From an uncultured Flavobacteriaceae bacterium (lineage in GTDB: Bacteria; Bacteroidota; Bacteroidia; Flavobacteriales; Flavobacteriaceae): a stretch of 64,000 nt of DNA. The position numbers and the translations under genes were made by a program. Positions within the stretch are counted from its first letter, which is position 1. Each line of letters starts with the position of its first letter. Shown piece after piece: positions 17,769-25,902 of the stretch. The notes beneath the pieces were generated by a model, which saw only the letters and a program-made list of their open reading frames with translations, searched no databases and was not told the DNA's origin. The DNA lies in NCBI GenBank assembly GCA_947489085.1, contig CANLCJ010000015.1:1-64000 (forward strand). Reading direction: 5' to 3'.

Positions 17769-18101
17769 ATGAATACACTTAAAAACAAAGTACAGTTAAT
17801 TGGCAGATTAGGTCAAGATCCTGAAATTATTAATTTTAACGATGGTAATAAAATAGCCAAGTTTTCTTTGGCTACAGACGACAGTTATAAAGACAAAAAT
17901 GGCAATAAGATAGAGCGCGCTTACTGGCATAATATTATTGTAAAAGGAGGTTTGGTAAAGGTCGTAGAAGAGTACATAACAAAAGGCAAGGAAATTGCTA
18001 TAGAAGGCAAACTAACCAACCGCTCTTGGGAGGATAAAACTGGACAAAAACGGTACATTACCGAAATACATGCCAACGAATTATTAATGCTAAGTAAGTA
18101 A
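17769..18101 (+). CDS. ssb: Single-stranded DNA-binding protein, short form
   Basis: An OB-fold SSB: the N terminus Asn-Lys-Val-Gln-Leu-Ile-Gly-Arg-Leu-Gly-Gln-Asp-Pro-Glu (5-18) is diagnostic, followed by Phe-Ser-Leu-Ala-Thr and Tyr-Trp-His-Asn-Ile. At 110 residues it ends right after the OB fold and lacks the disordered tail and acidic Asp-Asp-(I/L)-Pro-Phe tip that recruits repair proteins. It is therefore likely a paralogue rather than the main replication SSB. It is a single gene; the upstream region has the phased CAAACG repeats and a CATCTTTG resembling a -7 element at 17680-17687. Confidence 0.88.
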   Translation: MNTLKNKVQLIGRLGQDPEIINFNDGNKIAKFSLATDDSYKDKNGNKIERAYWHNIIVKGGLVKVVEEYITKGKEIAIEGKLTNRSWEDKTGQKRYITEIHANELLMLSK

Positions 18102-18437
18102 ATCTATTAATTAAAGTGCGTGTTGTATAACGCCCTTTAATGCAGTTGTATGCAAAGTGCCATGAATACACTAATCCAAAAGTATTTGCGGTGCTTTGCG
18201 TATTTTAACACTTTAAATTTTGAAAAAATAAATTTAACTGCTTTTTTGATTCAAGTAATGTGTTTATTTTAAAGCTTATTCAAGTTTCTTTGTAAATAAA
18301 CGAGTTCTTCTTAATATTATTCAATTATTCTCAATTGCTGTTAAACAAACAGCAAAAATCAACAAAACTTGGAATCGTCTGGGTGTTTCGATAAACCTTT
18401 AGTATTTTTATGGCTAATTTTTTTACCAAGTTAAAAT
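18102..18437 (+). other. Intergenic leader of ppc with a hairpin
   Basis: No gene is seen in these 336 bp. TTGCTGTT (18335-18342) pairs with AACAGCAA (18348-18355) over a 5-nt loop, about 80 bp before the PEP carboxylase start. There is no T-run after it. Promoter elements are not clear. Confidence 0.45.
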
Positions 18438-21029
18438 ATGTCTATTGAACCAAAGTTAACGAGATTTAATCAATCCGTAATGTCTAAATACCAAATATAC
18501 AACAGTATATTTATGACTTTACCGTTTGATGCTGTTACTAAAACTGGTGTTTTATTGCCTCTTTTTCACGAAACCTGCGAGAAAGGCTTTGAAAACGGTG
18601 ATGATCCCACAAAAATTGTAGAAACCTTTTTTGAGAAATACCAAGGGCGAAGAAATAAAGAAAGTCAAATAGACCTGCTGTTTAGGTTTATACAATACAT
18701 AGAAAGGCAAGTTGTTTTATTCGATGCTATCGAGGATGCTGCATTCCCCATTGTAAATAATATGGATGGTGTTGGTACGCTTAGAAACCTTAAGGGTTCT
18801 GCGCAAGCAGAAGGTAAAATGGAAGAGCTAAAAGCTTTTCTAGAAGAGTTTAAGGTGCGTATTGTGCTAACAGCACACCCAACACAGTTTTACCCAGGTT
18901 CTGTACTTGGTATTATTACTGCGCTTACTAAAGCTATTAAAGAGAACGACCTTTCTGGTATTAATAATTTATTTGGCCAACTAGGTAAAACACCATTTTT
19001 TAAGCACAAAAAGCCTACGCCTTACGATGAAGCGAAAAGCTTAATTTGGTATTTAGAAAATGTATTTTACAAAACGTTTGGAGACATTTACAATTACATT
19101 CAAACAAGTATTTATGCTGATAACAAAAGGCATAACGACATTATTAATATAGGGTTTTGGCCTGGAGGAGATCGTGATGGAAACCCTTTTGTAAAGCCTA
19201 AAACCACTTTAAAAGTTGCTAATAAGTTAAAGCGCTCTATACTTAAAAAGTACTACGAAGATCTTAGAGATTTAAGAAAGAAACTTACGTTTAGAGGGGT
19301 AGAAGATCGTATTATCGATTTAGAAACCACCATGTATGCGTACAGTATCGACTTAAAGACTAAAAATGCAATTTCTGTAAAAGATTTTATTAAAGAATTG
19401 CTAAGTATTAGAGATCTTGTTATCGCAGAACACCAATCGCTTTACGTTACAGATATTAATAACCTTATTAATCGTGTACGTCTTTTCGGTTACCGTTTTG
19501 CTACTTTAGATATAAGACAAGATAGCCGCATACACCACTCGGTATTTACCACAGTTATCGATCATTTAATTGCAACAGGCAAATCGTCTTTCCCTAGAAA
19601 TTATCACGATTTATCTGAGGCTGAACAAATAGAAATTTTATCTAAGGCTACAGACAGCGTAGAGGATTTAGATGCTTTCGAGGACGAAATGGTTAGAAAC
19701 ACACTTAAAACCATTTCTATAATTAAAGACATTCAAAAAAGCAATGGCGAGCGTGGTGCAAACCGTTACATTATAAGTAACAACCAAACTGCACTTAACG
19801 TAATGCAACTATTTGCTATGTTAAAAATTGTAGCTTTTAAAGATGATTTAACTGTAGATATCGCTCCTCTTTTTGAAACTATTCCAGATTTAGAAAATGC
19901 ACCTGGTGTTATGGAACAACTGTACCAAAACCCAGAATATATGGCACACCTTAGAGCTAGAGGCAGCAAGCAAAACATTATGCTTGGTTTCTCTGATGGC
20001 ACTAAAGATGGTGGCTATTTAATGGCCAACTGGGGAATTTACAAGGCTAAAGAGTTGTTAACCGAAATGTCTAGAAAATACGATATTACTGCTATTTTCT
20101 TTGATGGTAGAGGTGGCCCACCAGCAAGAGGTGGTGGAAAAACGCATAATTTCTACTCGTCTTTAGGCCCTTCTATCGAGGATAAAGAAGTACAATTAAC
20201 CATTCAAGGACAAACGGTAAGTTCTAATTTTGGAACTTTAGATTCTTCTCAATTCAACCTAGAACAATTGATTAGTTCTGGTATTAAAAACAGAATTGAT
20301 GGGGCGCGCAATGTACTTATAGATGAGGATAGAGAAGTAATGGACACGCTTGCTGAGTCTAGCTACCAAACCTATAAAGAGTTTAAAAGCCACCCTATGT
20401 TTATCCCGTATTTGGAACGTATGAGTACGTTAAAATACTATGCTAAAACAAATATTGGTAGTAGACCTTCTAAACGTGGTACTTCGGATAAGTTGGTGTT
20501 TTCAGACTTAAGAGCCATTCCTTTTGTAGGCTCATGGAGTCAATTGAAACAAAATGTTCCTGGTTTTTACGGTGTAGGTACGGCTTTAAAAGCATACGAA
20601 GATAGAGGCGAATTTGATAAGGTAGAACAGCTTTACAACAACTCTAAATTCTTTAAAACATTGCTAGAAAACAGCATGATGTCTTTAACAAAGTCCTTCT
20701 TCGATTTAACGAAATACATGTCTAAAGACGAAGAGTTCGGCGAGTTCTGGACTATTATTTTCGAAGAGTACCAAACCACTAAACGTTTGTTATTAAAGTT
20801 AACTGGGTATACTGAGTTAATGGAAAACGAGCCTGCTGGCAAAGCTTCAATAGAAGTTAGAGAATCTATTGTACTGCCTTTGTTAACTATACAGCAATAT
20901 GCTTTAAAGAAAATACAAGAGCTTGAAAAAGCTGGTGTTGCAGCAGATGATCCTGAGAAAGTAATTTACGAAAAAATTGTAACACGCTCTCTATTTGGTA
21001 ATATTAACGCAAGTAGAAACTCTGCATAG
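18438..21029 (+). CDS. ppc: Phosphoenolpyruvate carboxylase
   Basis: This enzyme adds bicarbonate to phosphoenolpyruvate to make oxaloacetate, refilling the TCA cycle. Key motifs are present: the catalytic His147 in Val-Leu-Thr-Ala-His-Pro-Thr-Gln, Gly-Phe-Trp-Pro-Gly-Gly-Asp-Arg-Asp-Gly-Asn-Pro (about 234-245), and the glycine-rich loop Phe-Asp-Gly-Arg-Gly-Gly-Pro-Pro-Ala-Arg-Gly-Gly-Gly (555-567). At 863 residues it is near the usual 850-950. The C-terminal Asn is retained (Gly-Asn-Ile-Asn-Ala-Ser at 855-860). A strong bidirectional terminator follows. Confidence 0.96.
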   Translation: MSIEPKLTRFNQSVMSKYQIYNSIFMTLPFDAVTKTGVLLPLFHETCEKGFENGDDPTKIVETFFEKYQGRRNKESQIDLLFRFIQYIERQVVLFDAIEDAAFPIVNNMDGVGTLRNLKGSAQAEGKMEELKAFLEEFKVRIVLTAHPTQFYPGSVLGIITALTKAIKENDLSGINNLFGQLGKTPFFKHKKPTPYDEAKSLIWYLENVFYKTFGDIYNYIQTSIYADNKRHNDIINIGFWPGGDRDGNPFVKPKTTLKVANKLKRSILKKYYEDLRDLRKKLTFRGVEDRIIDLETTMYAYSIDLKTKNAISVKDFIKELLSIRDLVIAEHQSLYVTDINNLINRVRLFGYRFATLDIRQDSRIHHSVFTTVIDHLIATGKSSFPRNYHDLSEAEQIEILSKATDSVEDLDAFEDEMVRNTLKTISIIKDIQKSNGERGANRYIISNNQTALNVMQLFAMLKIVAFKDDLTVDIAPLFETIPDLENAPGVMEQLYQNPEYMAHLRARGSKQNIMLGFSDGTKDGGYLMANWGIYKAKELLTEMSRKYDITAIFFDGRGGPPARGGGKTHNFYSSLGPSIEDKEVQLTIQGQTVSSNFGTLDSSQFNLEQLISSGIKNRIDGARNVLIDEDREVMDTLAESSYQTYKEFKSHPMFIPYLERMSTLKYYAKTNIGSRPSKRGTSDKLVFSDLRAIPFVGSWSQLKQNVPGFYGVGTALKAYEDRGEFDKVEQLYNNSKFFKTLLENSMMSLTKSFFDLTKYMSKDEEFGEFWTIIFEEYQTTKRLLLKLTGYTELMENEPAGKASIEVRESIVLPLLTIQQYALKKIQELEKAGVAADDPEKVIYEKIVTRSLFGNINASRNSA

Positions 21030-21052
21030 TATAGCACTTATAACATCATAAA

Positions 21053-21089
21053 AAAATCCCCTAACAGCATTTTTCTGTTAGGGGATTTT
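21053..21089. terminator. Strong bidirectional terminator
   Basis: AAAATCCCCTAACAG (21053-21067) pairs perfectly with CTGTTAGGGGATTTT (21075-21089), 15 bp with a 7-nt loop, with A/T runs on both sides. It separates convergent ppc and the arsenate-reductase-like gene. Confidence 0.9.
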
Positions 21090-21111
21090 AATTAAAAAGG
21101 GTACTCTAAAA

Positions 21112-21729
21112 CTACCTATTACCTACTGCGGAAAACACAAATTTCATTTCTGTTGCAATCTCTAAACTTCTATTAAAATATGTTTCTGTTTGTTCTGGTG
21201 TACCGTCAGACTTTTTAGGGTCTTCATAAGTTACAGGTACTCTTAAATCGCAACCCAATACCACAGGGCAACCTTCGTCTGCCGAAGAACATGTTAATAC
21301 GGCTGCAAACTCTGAAGCTGGATTAAAAGCATCTCCAAACTGTTTTGAAAACGCAATAACAGGTGCCGCATTATCGCTGTACTTTATAGCGTATATAGGA
21401 TTTTCACCTTTAGATAAATTTAAAATACGAAAACCTTGTTGCACTAACGTTTCTCCTACTTTAGGAAACATAGCTGTGGCTTCTGTACCTCCAGAGTAAC
21501 AGCTTACATTATTTATATTAAAATAAGCTGCCATAGCTTGCGCCCAAATTTGAGATAAGTGGCTGCGTCTCGAATTGTGCGTACAAATAAAATTTAAACG
21601 AATGGCCTGCTCCGCTTCTACTTTTGCAGATATGTATTTTACCAGAGGGTTTAAAACCTCTTGTCGTTCTTTAGATACTGTACTGGTATCTAGTTTAGAT
21701 ATTACCTCTTTTAGAGTTTTAAATAACAT
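21112..21729 (-). CDS. Low-molecular-weight phosphatase / arsenate reductase-like protein
   Basis: The phosphatase P-loop Cys49-Thr-His-Asn-Ser-Arg-Arg55-Ser matches the Cys-x5-Arg signature shared by low-molecular-weight tyrosine phosphatases and thioredoxin-type arsenate reductases. Additional cysteines occur in Thr-Cys-Ser-Ser-Ala-Asp-Glu-Gly-Cys-Pro and Leu-Gly-Cys-Asp near 148-162, where resolving cysteines of arsenate reductases are found. The 205 residues exceed the usual 130-150 because of an N-terminal helical extension. It is the last gene of an arsR-led unit, which favours arsenate reduction over protein phosphatase activity. Confidence 0.82.
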   Translation of the reverse strand: MLFKTLKEVISKLDTSTVSKERQEVLNPLVKYISAKVEAEQAIRLNFICTHNSRRSHLSQIWAQAMAAYFNINNVSCYSGGTEATAMFPKVGETLVQQGFRILNLSKGENPIYAIKYSDNAAPVIAFSKQFGDAFNPASEFAAVLTCSSADEGCPVVLGCDLRVPVTYEDPKKSDGTPEQTETYFNRSLEIATEMKFVFSAVGNR

Positions 21730-21748
21730 TCTTTATTTTGTTTTTAGA

Positions 21749-22240
21749 TTAGCAACAACCACTACTAGGGCTACAACAAGAAGATTCGTTTACCGTTTCG
21801 GTAGGCTCTGGCGCTCCACACAATTCTTTTGCCTTGCAATCTGTTTTTTGCACAGCCAGCTTAAAGATTAAGTTTTCGCCTTTTATGTTATAATCGCTAA
21901 CATGCAATTGTGCTGTATGGAACATAGCGTTACTATATTCAAACTTTACCTCCGAATCTGACACATAATGCTTTATACGCCCCACTTTAGTTAAGATGCC
22001 TAAAGCTTTAAGTACCGTCATGTATTCTGTTTTACCTACCTCATCTGGGCTTTCCCATAATTGTATAATGGTTTCTTTCCAACTGTCGGTTTGCGCGCCA
22101 CAATCTACCGAATCTACTGTAATATGCTTTACCTCTGTTATATGGTAATTGGCGCCTACAAATACGCCTTCGGCATATTCAAACAATAGGCTTTTGTTTT
22201 TGTTTGTTTCTAATACCGATAATAATTCTTGTGTTTTCAT
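21749..22240 (-). CDS. DUF6428 family protein of the ars operon
   Basis: This 163-residue protein belongs to a family found between arsR and the arsenate-reductase-like gene in flavobacterial ars operons (DUF6428 by my recollection). Conserved features include Gly-Ala-Asn-Tyr-His-Ile-Thr-Glu-Val-Lys-His and Val-Asp-Cys-Gly-Ala. It ends with a cysteine-rich tail (Ser-Ser-Cys-Cys-Ser-Pro-Ser-Ser-Gly-Cys-Cys) that could hold trivalent arsenic or another thiophilic ion. Function is not established; the tail and neighbours point to arsenic handling. Confidence 0.75.
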   Translation of the reverse strand: MKTQELLSVLETNKNKSLLFEYAEGVFVGANYHITEVKHITVDSVDCGAQTDSWKETIIQLWESPDEVGKTEYMTVLKALGILTKVGRIKHYVSDSEVKFEYSNAMFHTAQLHVSDYNIKGENLIFKLAVQKTDCKAKELCGAPEPTETVNESSCCSPSSGCC

Positions 22241-22269
22241 AACTATATCCGTTTATTTATTAAATTTCT

Positions 22270-22593
22270 TTAGCAGCAATTTGATGCTGTTGTATTAAAA
22301 AATAGATTTAACTGCTCTTGTAAATCTTTAAAACGCTCTACGTTTAAGCAGTAGCAAATACTTTTACCTTTATAATTGCCTTTAAGTAGGCCTGCTTTAT
22401 TTATAACTTGTAGATGCTGAGAAATTGTAGCTTGAGACAGGCCAATTTCGCCTACAATATCATTACAAATGCAAGAGTCTTGCGTGCTTATGTATTCTAA
22501 AATGGCAACACGAGCTGGGTGCCCCAAAACCTTAAAAAACTGCGCGAGGTCGTTTTGCTTTTCTGTAAATATTTGCGACTTGGTAACTCCCAT
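22270..22593 (-). CDS. arsR: ArsR/SmtB family metalloregulator
   Basis: A winged-helix repressor of 107 residues. The recognition helix region (Leu-Ser-Gln-Ala-Thr-Ile-Ser-Gln-His-Leu, 52-61) is typical. Ligand thiols are Cys41 and Cys43 in Cys-Ile-Cys-Asn-Asp, placed like the alpha3 metal site of ArsR, and a terminal Cys-Cys adds more. Binding of arsenite would release it from DNA. It leads the unit arsR-DUF6428-reductase, and a perfect 12-bp palindrome 14 bp upstream is a likely operator. Confidence 0.92.
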   Translation of the reverse strand: MGVTKSQIFTEKQNDLAQFFKVLGHPARVAILEYISTQDSCICNDIVGEIGLSQATISQHLQVINKAGLLKGNYKGKSICYCLNVERFKDLQEQLNLFFNTTASNCC

Positions 22594-22606
22594 ACATTTA
22601 TTATAT

Positions 22607-22618
22607 ATATTGCAATAT
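22607..22618. promoter_or_regulatory. Candidate ArsR operator
   Basis: ATATTGCAATAT is a perfect 12-bp palindrome 14 bp before the arsR start and between the divergent arsR and DUF805 genes. ArsR-family proteins bind AT-rich dyads near their own promoters; direct evidence is absent. Confidence 0.55.
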
Positions 22619-22645
22619 TACGATGTTAAAATAAATATTAAAAGT

Positions 22646-22653
22646 TATATTTG
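22646..22653 (+). promoter_or_regulatory. -7 promoter element of the DUF805 gene
   Basis: TATATTTG matches TAnnTTTG, 26 bp before the ATG. The -33 region is weak. Confidence 0.4.
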
Positions 22654-22679
22654 AGAATATTAAACTTAATCAAACTTAT

Positions 22680-23042
22680 ATGAACTGGTATTTAAAAGTA
22701 TTAAAACAATACGCCGACTTTAGCGGGCGTGCAAGACGTAAAGAATATTGGATGTTTTACCTTTTTAATTTGATAATTGTATATGGCCTTACCATAACAG
22801 GCGCCGTTTTAGAGATTCCTGCTATAGCTATGGTAGGCTCTATTTACTCTTTAGCTACAATGATTCCTGGAATTGCAGTGGGTGTGAGAAGAATGCATGA
22901 TGCTGGTAAAAGTGGATGGTTCTTACTAATCCCTATCTACAATCTTATTTTAGCCTGTACAGATAGTGAAGCGGGTACTAATAAATGGGGCCCTAATCCT
23001 AAATCTGAAGGCAACGAAATAGATGCCATAGGTACTGAGTAA
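22680..23042 (+). CDS. DUF805 family membrane protein
   Basis: The N terminus Met-Asn-Trp-Tyr-Leu-Lys-Val-Leu-Lys-Gln-Tyr-Ala-Asp-Phe-Ser-Gly-Arg-Ala-Arg-Arg is characteristic of DUF805, an inner-membrane family of unknown function. Helices at about 24-42, 46-66 and 80-94 follow. The family's Arg-Arg-Met-His-Asp motif is present near 75. Length (120) is normal. It diverges from arsR and ends at a strong terminator. Confidence 0.9.
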   Translation: MNWYLKVLKQYADFSGRARRKEYWMFYLFNLIIVYGLTITGAVLEIPAIAMVGSIYSLATMIPGIAVGVRRMHDAGKSGWFLLIPIYNLILACTDSEAGTNKWGPNPKSEGNEIDAIGTE

Positions 23043-23070
23043 ATTTTTTTACTACCAAAAAAACATACCA

Positions 23071-23101
23071 AAACGGAGATGAAAGTAAGGCATCTCCGTT
23101 T
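23071..23101. terminator. Terminator between DUF805 and TM2 genes
   Basis: AAACGGAGATG (23071-23081) pairs with CATCTCCGTTT (23091-23101), followed by a run of T. It serves the convergent DUF805 and TM2 genes. Confidence 0.9.
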
Positions 23102-23110
23102 TTTTTTATT

Positions 23111-23533
23111 TTAAAACCACGGTTTTTTTCCTACTTGATAAGTGTTATAGAACTCTTCGTCTGTTTTAGTGATGTAAATAATACCCTCTATTAAGCCTAT
23201 AATACTTGCAAAACCGCAAGTTAAAAACGTGGCTACTAAAAGTATAATACCTTCTTTATTATAGCCTAGAACAAACTTATGGATTCCAAAACCTCCTAGA
23301 AAGATCCCTAAAAGTCCTGCAATAAGTTTCTTATTCTCATCTGCCGTAAAAGTGTCTTTGGCACTGTTAGCAAATTCAGAGGCAGATGCCTTAGCTTCCC
23401 CTGCCAATGCTTTAGCTTTATCAGCAGCTTCTCCGGCTATTTCGCCTGCTTTATCAGCGGCTTTTTTTGCACCGTCTTTAGCATCGCCTAGCATATCGTT
23501 TAAATCGTCACTTAGATTTTTTTCGTCTGACAT
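23111..23533 (-). CDS. TM2 domain protein with Ala/Lys-rich N-terminal helix
   Basis: Residues 1-65 are an Ala/Lys/Asp-rich amphipathic stretch with repeated Ala-Gly-Glu-Ala-x-x-Lys-Ala units, like LEA-type helices. Residues about 66-130 form a TM2 domain: two membrane helices, with Gly-Gly-Phe-Gly-Ile-His-Lys-Phe between them. TM2 proteins are small membrane proteins of unknown function. The helical extension may lie on the membrane surface (inference). Confidence 0.85.
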   Translation of the reverse strand: MSDEKNLSDDLNDMLGDAKDGAKKAADKAGEIAGEAADKAKALAGEAKASASEFANSAKDTFTADENKKLIAGLLGIFLGGFGIHKFVLGYNKEGIILLVATFLTCGFASIIGLIEGIIYITKTDEEFYNTYQVGKKPWF

Positions 23534-23626
23534 ATTTTTTCGTTTTGATTAGTTTTCTAAATGTAATAAAAAACATTTAGTTTTCTATATGTGTGCCAAA
23601 GCTTTAAAACGTTACACTTTATTTTT

Positions 23627-24391
23627 TTAACGAAATAACATTAGTACACCACCAATAATGGTTACCACCAGTATAAAACGCCTGTAATTAATATTGGAAA
23701 TTTTTTTAACCAAAGCCGCCCCAAAAAAGAACCCTACCGCTATAGCTGGCACAAGGCTTAAATTCAATGCTAAGCTTTCTATGGTTACGGTTTTCCATAC
23801 AAAATAATGGAAAGGAAGTTTAAATACATTTATAATAAAAAACAACCAGGCTGCGGTGCCTATAAATTCATTTTTTGGCAATCTTATGGCTAAAAAATAG
23901 ATATTAGAAATTGGTCCTGCCAAATTCCCTATCATCGTTGTAAAGCCTGCCAAAAACCCTGCTGTGCTAGAAAACCATCTGCTTTTAGGCACTTTTGTAG
24001 ATTTTAATTTTTCGAAGTACCACATGATGCCTATTGAGCTTATGATGATGACTGCCATAACACGTTTAAATGTTATTTCAGAAATAAAATCTCCAACCCA
24101 CACCCCTACTAAAACTCCTATTACCATAGATGGTAGTAATTTTTTAATATAGTGCCATTGTGTATGGCGGTTGTAATAGTTTACAGCAATAATATCTGCT
24201 GCTATTAGCATTGGTAACAAAACACCCGTAGAAGATTTTTCTCCAAATACGAAAGCCAAAATTAAAATGATAATAATTCCTATACCTTTAATTCCAGATT
24301 TTGAAAAGCCTAAAATGAATGCTGCTAAAATTATTGCACACCATTGGTAAATTGATAAGTGGTGAGACTCTAAAAGTGTTAAAAAAGACAA
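23627..24391 (-). CDS. TSUP family transporter (TauE/SafE)
   Basis: The 254-residue protein has about eight hydrophobic helices arranged as two repeats. Each contains the family's Gly-Phe and Gly-x-x-Gly motifs (Ala-Phe-Ile-Leu-Gly-Phe-Ser-Lys-Ser-Gly near 24 and Ala-Gly-Phe-Thr-Thr-Met-Ile-Gly-Asn near 147). TSUP proteins move sulfite, sulfoacetate or other organosulfur anions in characterised members. The substrate here is unknown and no sulfur genes are adjacent. Confidence 0.88.
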   Translation of the reverse strand: MSFLTLLESHHLSIYQWCAIILAAFILGFSKSGIKGIGIIIILILAFVFGEKSSTGVLLPMLIAADIIAVNYYNRHTQWHYIKKLLPSMVIGVLVGVWVGDFISEITFKRVMAVIIISSIGIMWYFEKLKSTKVPKSRWFSSTAGFLAGFTTMIGNLAGPISNIYFLAIRLPKNEFIGTAAWLFFIINVFKLPFHYFVWKTVTIESLALNLSLVPAIAVGFFFGAALVKKISNINYRRFILVVTIIGGVLMLFR

Positions 24392-24553
24392 TTCATTATG
24401 TTTTTAAACAGTAAAACTACAAAAGCTATAGTGTTTGTGTTAATTTTTATGCTGAGCATCTGTTGTGTTATAAATTGAGACAAGTCCAATTAAAAAGCGA
24501 CCTTTAGAATTAGAGGTTCTTAACGCTATAGTATTTTAATTTAAAGGCCTAGC

Positions 24554-25489
24554 TTAACAAAATTTAAGCTTTATTTTATCTACAATGGTTTGCGCTAATT
24601 TTATTTTACTCTCTACCGTCCAACCTGCTACGTGAGGCGATAACAGCACATTCTCTGCTTTAATTAAATATTGAAATGCTTCTGGCATCTCTTTCTCAAA
24701 TAAACTTTCAAAAGATTTCTTTTCGTACTCTAACACGTCCAATCCTGCTCCTAATATTTGCCCAGACTTTAGAGCTGTAACTAAATCTTGGGTAACCACA
24801 CTTTTTCCTCTGGCCGTATTTAACAACCAAAATGGATTTTCAAATTGATTGATAAATTTAGCGTTTACCATGTTTAAGGTTAAAGGGGTTTGCGGGGTGT
24901 GCAGGCTTACAACTTCTACCTTTTTTTGAAATTCTTTTAGCGAGACTTGGGTTGCATTGGCATCTCCTACATTGGGTTTAATATCGTAACATAGTACCTC
25001 AACGTCAAAACCTCTTAGCTTTTTTGCAAAAGCTTTACCCATATTGCCATAACCTATCAATCCAACTGTTCTGCCATCGAGTTCTATACCTCGATTTTCT
25101 TCGCGTAACCATTTGCCTGCACGAACTTCAGCATCGGCAGTGTTCAATTTATTAAATAAAGATAAAAGCATACCCAAAGTATGCTCGCCAACGGCGTTTC
25201 TATTCCCTTCTGGTGCAGATATTAAATGCACCCCTTTTTGCATGGCATAAGCACAGTCTATATTTTCTAAACCAGCACCTACACGCCCTATAAACTTTAA
25301 ATTTACAGCGGCATCTAAAAACTGTTTATCTATAGAAAAACGACTCCGAATAACAACGCCATGGTAGCTGCCTATTTTTGCCTCTATTTCAGTTTTAGGC
25401 GACGTGTAGTCTTCATGATTGGTAAATCCAAGCGCATTTAACTGCTGTAACATCAACTCGTGGTTGGTATCTATGTGAAGTATTTTCAT
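24554..25489 (-). CDS. D-2-hydroxyacid dehydrogenase, phosphoglycerate dehydrogenase-like
   Basis: An NAD-dependent D-isomer 2-hydroxyacid dehydrogenase. The nucleotide motif is Gly-Leu-Ile-Gly-Tyr-Gly-Asn-Met-Gly (143-151). The catalytic Arg227 lies in Asn-Thr-Ala-Arg-Gly, a Glu occurs around 254-256, and His286 is in Ser-Pro-His-Val-Ala-Gly-Trp. Residues 69-78 (Arg-Val-Gly-Ala-Gly-Leu-Glu-Asn-Ile-Asp) match phosphoglycerate dehydrogenases. At 311 residues it lacks the C-terminal ACT domain and could act in serine synthesis or on another 2-hydroxyacid. No serC or serB lies nearby. Confidence 0.85.
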   Translation of the reverse strand: MKILHIDTNHELMLQQLNALGFTNHEDYTSPKTEIEAKIGSYHGVVIRSRFSIDKQFLDAAVNLKFIGRVGAGLENIDCAYAMQKGVHLISAPEGNRNAVGEHTLGMLLSLFNKLNTADAEVRAGKWLREENRGIELDGRTVGLIGYGNMGKAFAKKLRGFDVEVLCYDIKPNVGDANATQVSLKEFQKKVEVVSLHTPQTPLTLNMVNAKFINQFENPFWLLNTARGKSVVTQDLVTALKSGQILGAGLDVLEYEKKSFESLFEKEMPEAFQYLIKAENVLLSPHVAGWTVESKIKLAQTIVDKIKLKFC

Positions 25490-25702
25490 TGGTGTATTAA
25501 GAAAATCAACTGTTTTTACGTTATTAGTTGATGTTTAACTCGTTCTTTTTTATTCGAAAGTGCAAAAATACAAATTACTAGGGCTTTGGCTTGCCATGCG
25601 CTTAGCTTAATAACTTCTTCCATCTTGTAGAAACTTCAATATTAAGACGCTACACAGGCACTGAACTCTAACAGCTTTTCTTGCTAGATGAGAATTTACA
25701 AA

Positions 25703-25890
25703 TTAATTTAGATCTGCTAAGTATTTATGAATCATACTTACCACTACAGAGCCTTCCCCAACTGCAGATGCTACACGTTTTCTCCTAATGCAAACACTTT
25801 GGTTGGTGTTGCATAGTTTTCTACCTTTCCATAAGCTTTTAGTTTTGTAATTTGACTGTGTGTTAACTCTGGAAATCTTGGGTCTTTCAT
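25703..25890 (-). pseudogene. Gutted FAD-dependent oxidoreductase (CRP-like plus thioredoxin reductase-like)
   Basis: Two fragments of one gene remain. From an ATG at 25890, 39 codons read Lys-Asp-Pro-Arg-Phe-Pro-Glu-Leu-Thr and continue like the start of the cyclic-nucleotide-binding domain of a CRP-thioredoxin reductase fusion, then stop at 25771. A shift of frame in the next bases gives Arg-Lys-Arg-Val-Ala-Ser-Ala-Val-Gly-Glu-Gly-Ser-Val and a stop at 25703, the usual C terminus of the same family (about 550 residues). Roughly the middle 480 codons are missing. One internal deletion with a frame change explains this. The gene sits just downstream of polA. Confidence 0.75.
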
Positions 25891-25902
25891 TTTAATAGTA
25901 TT

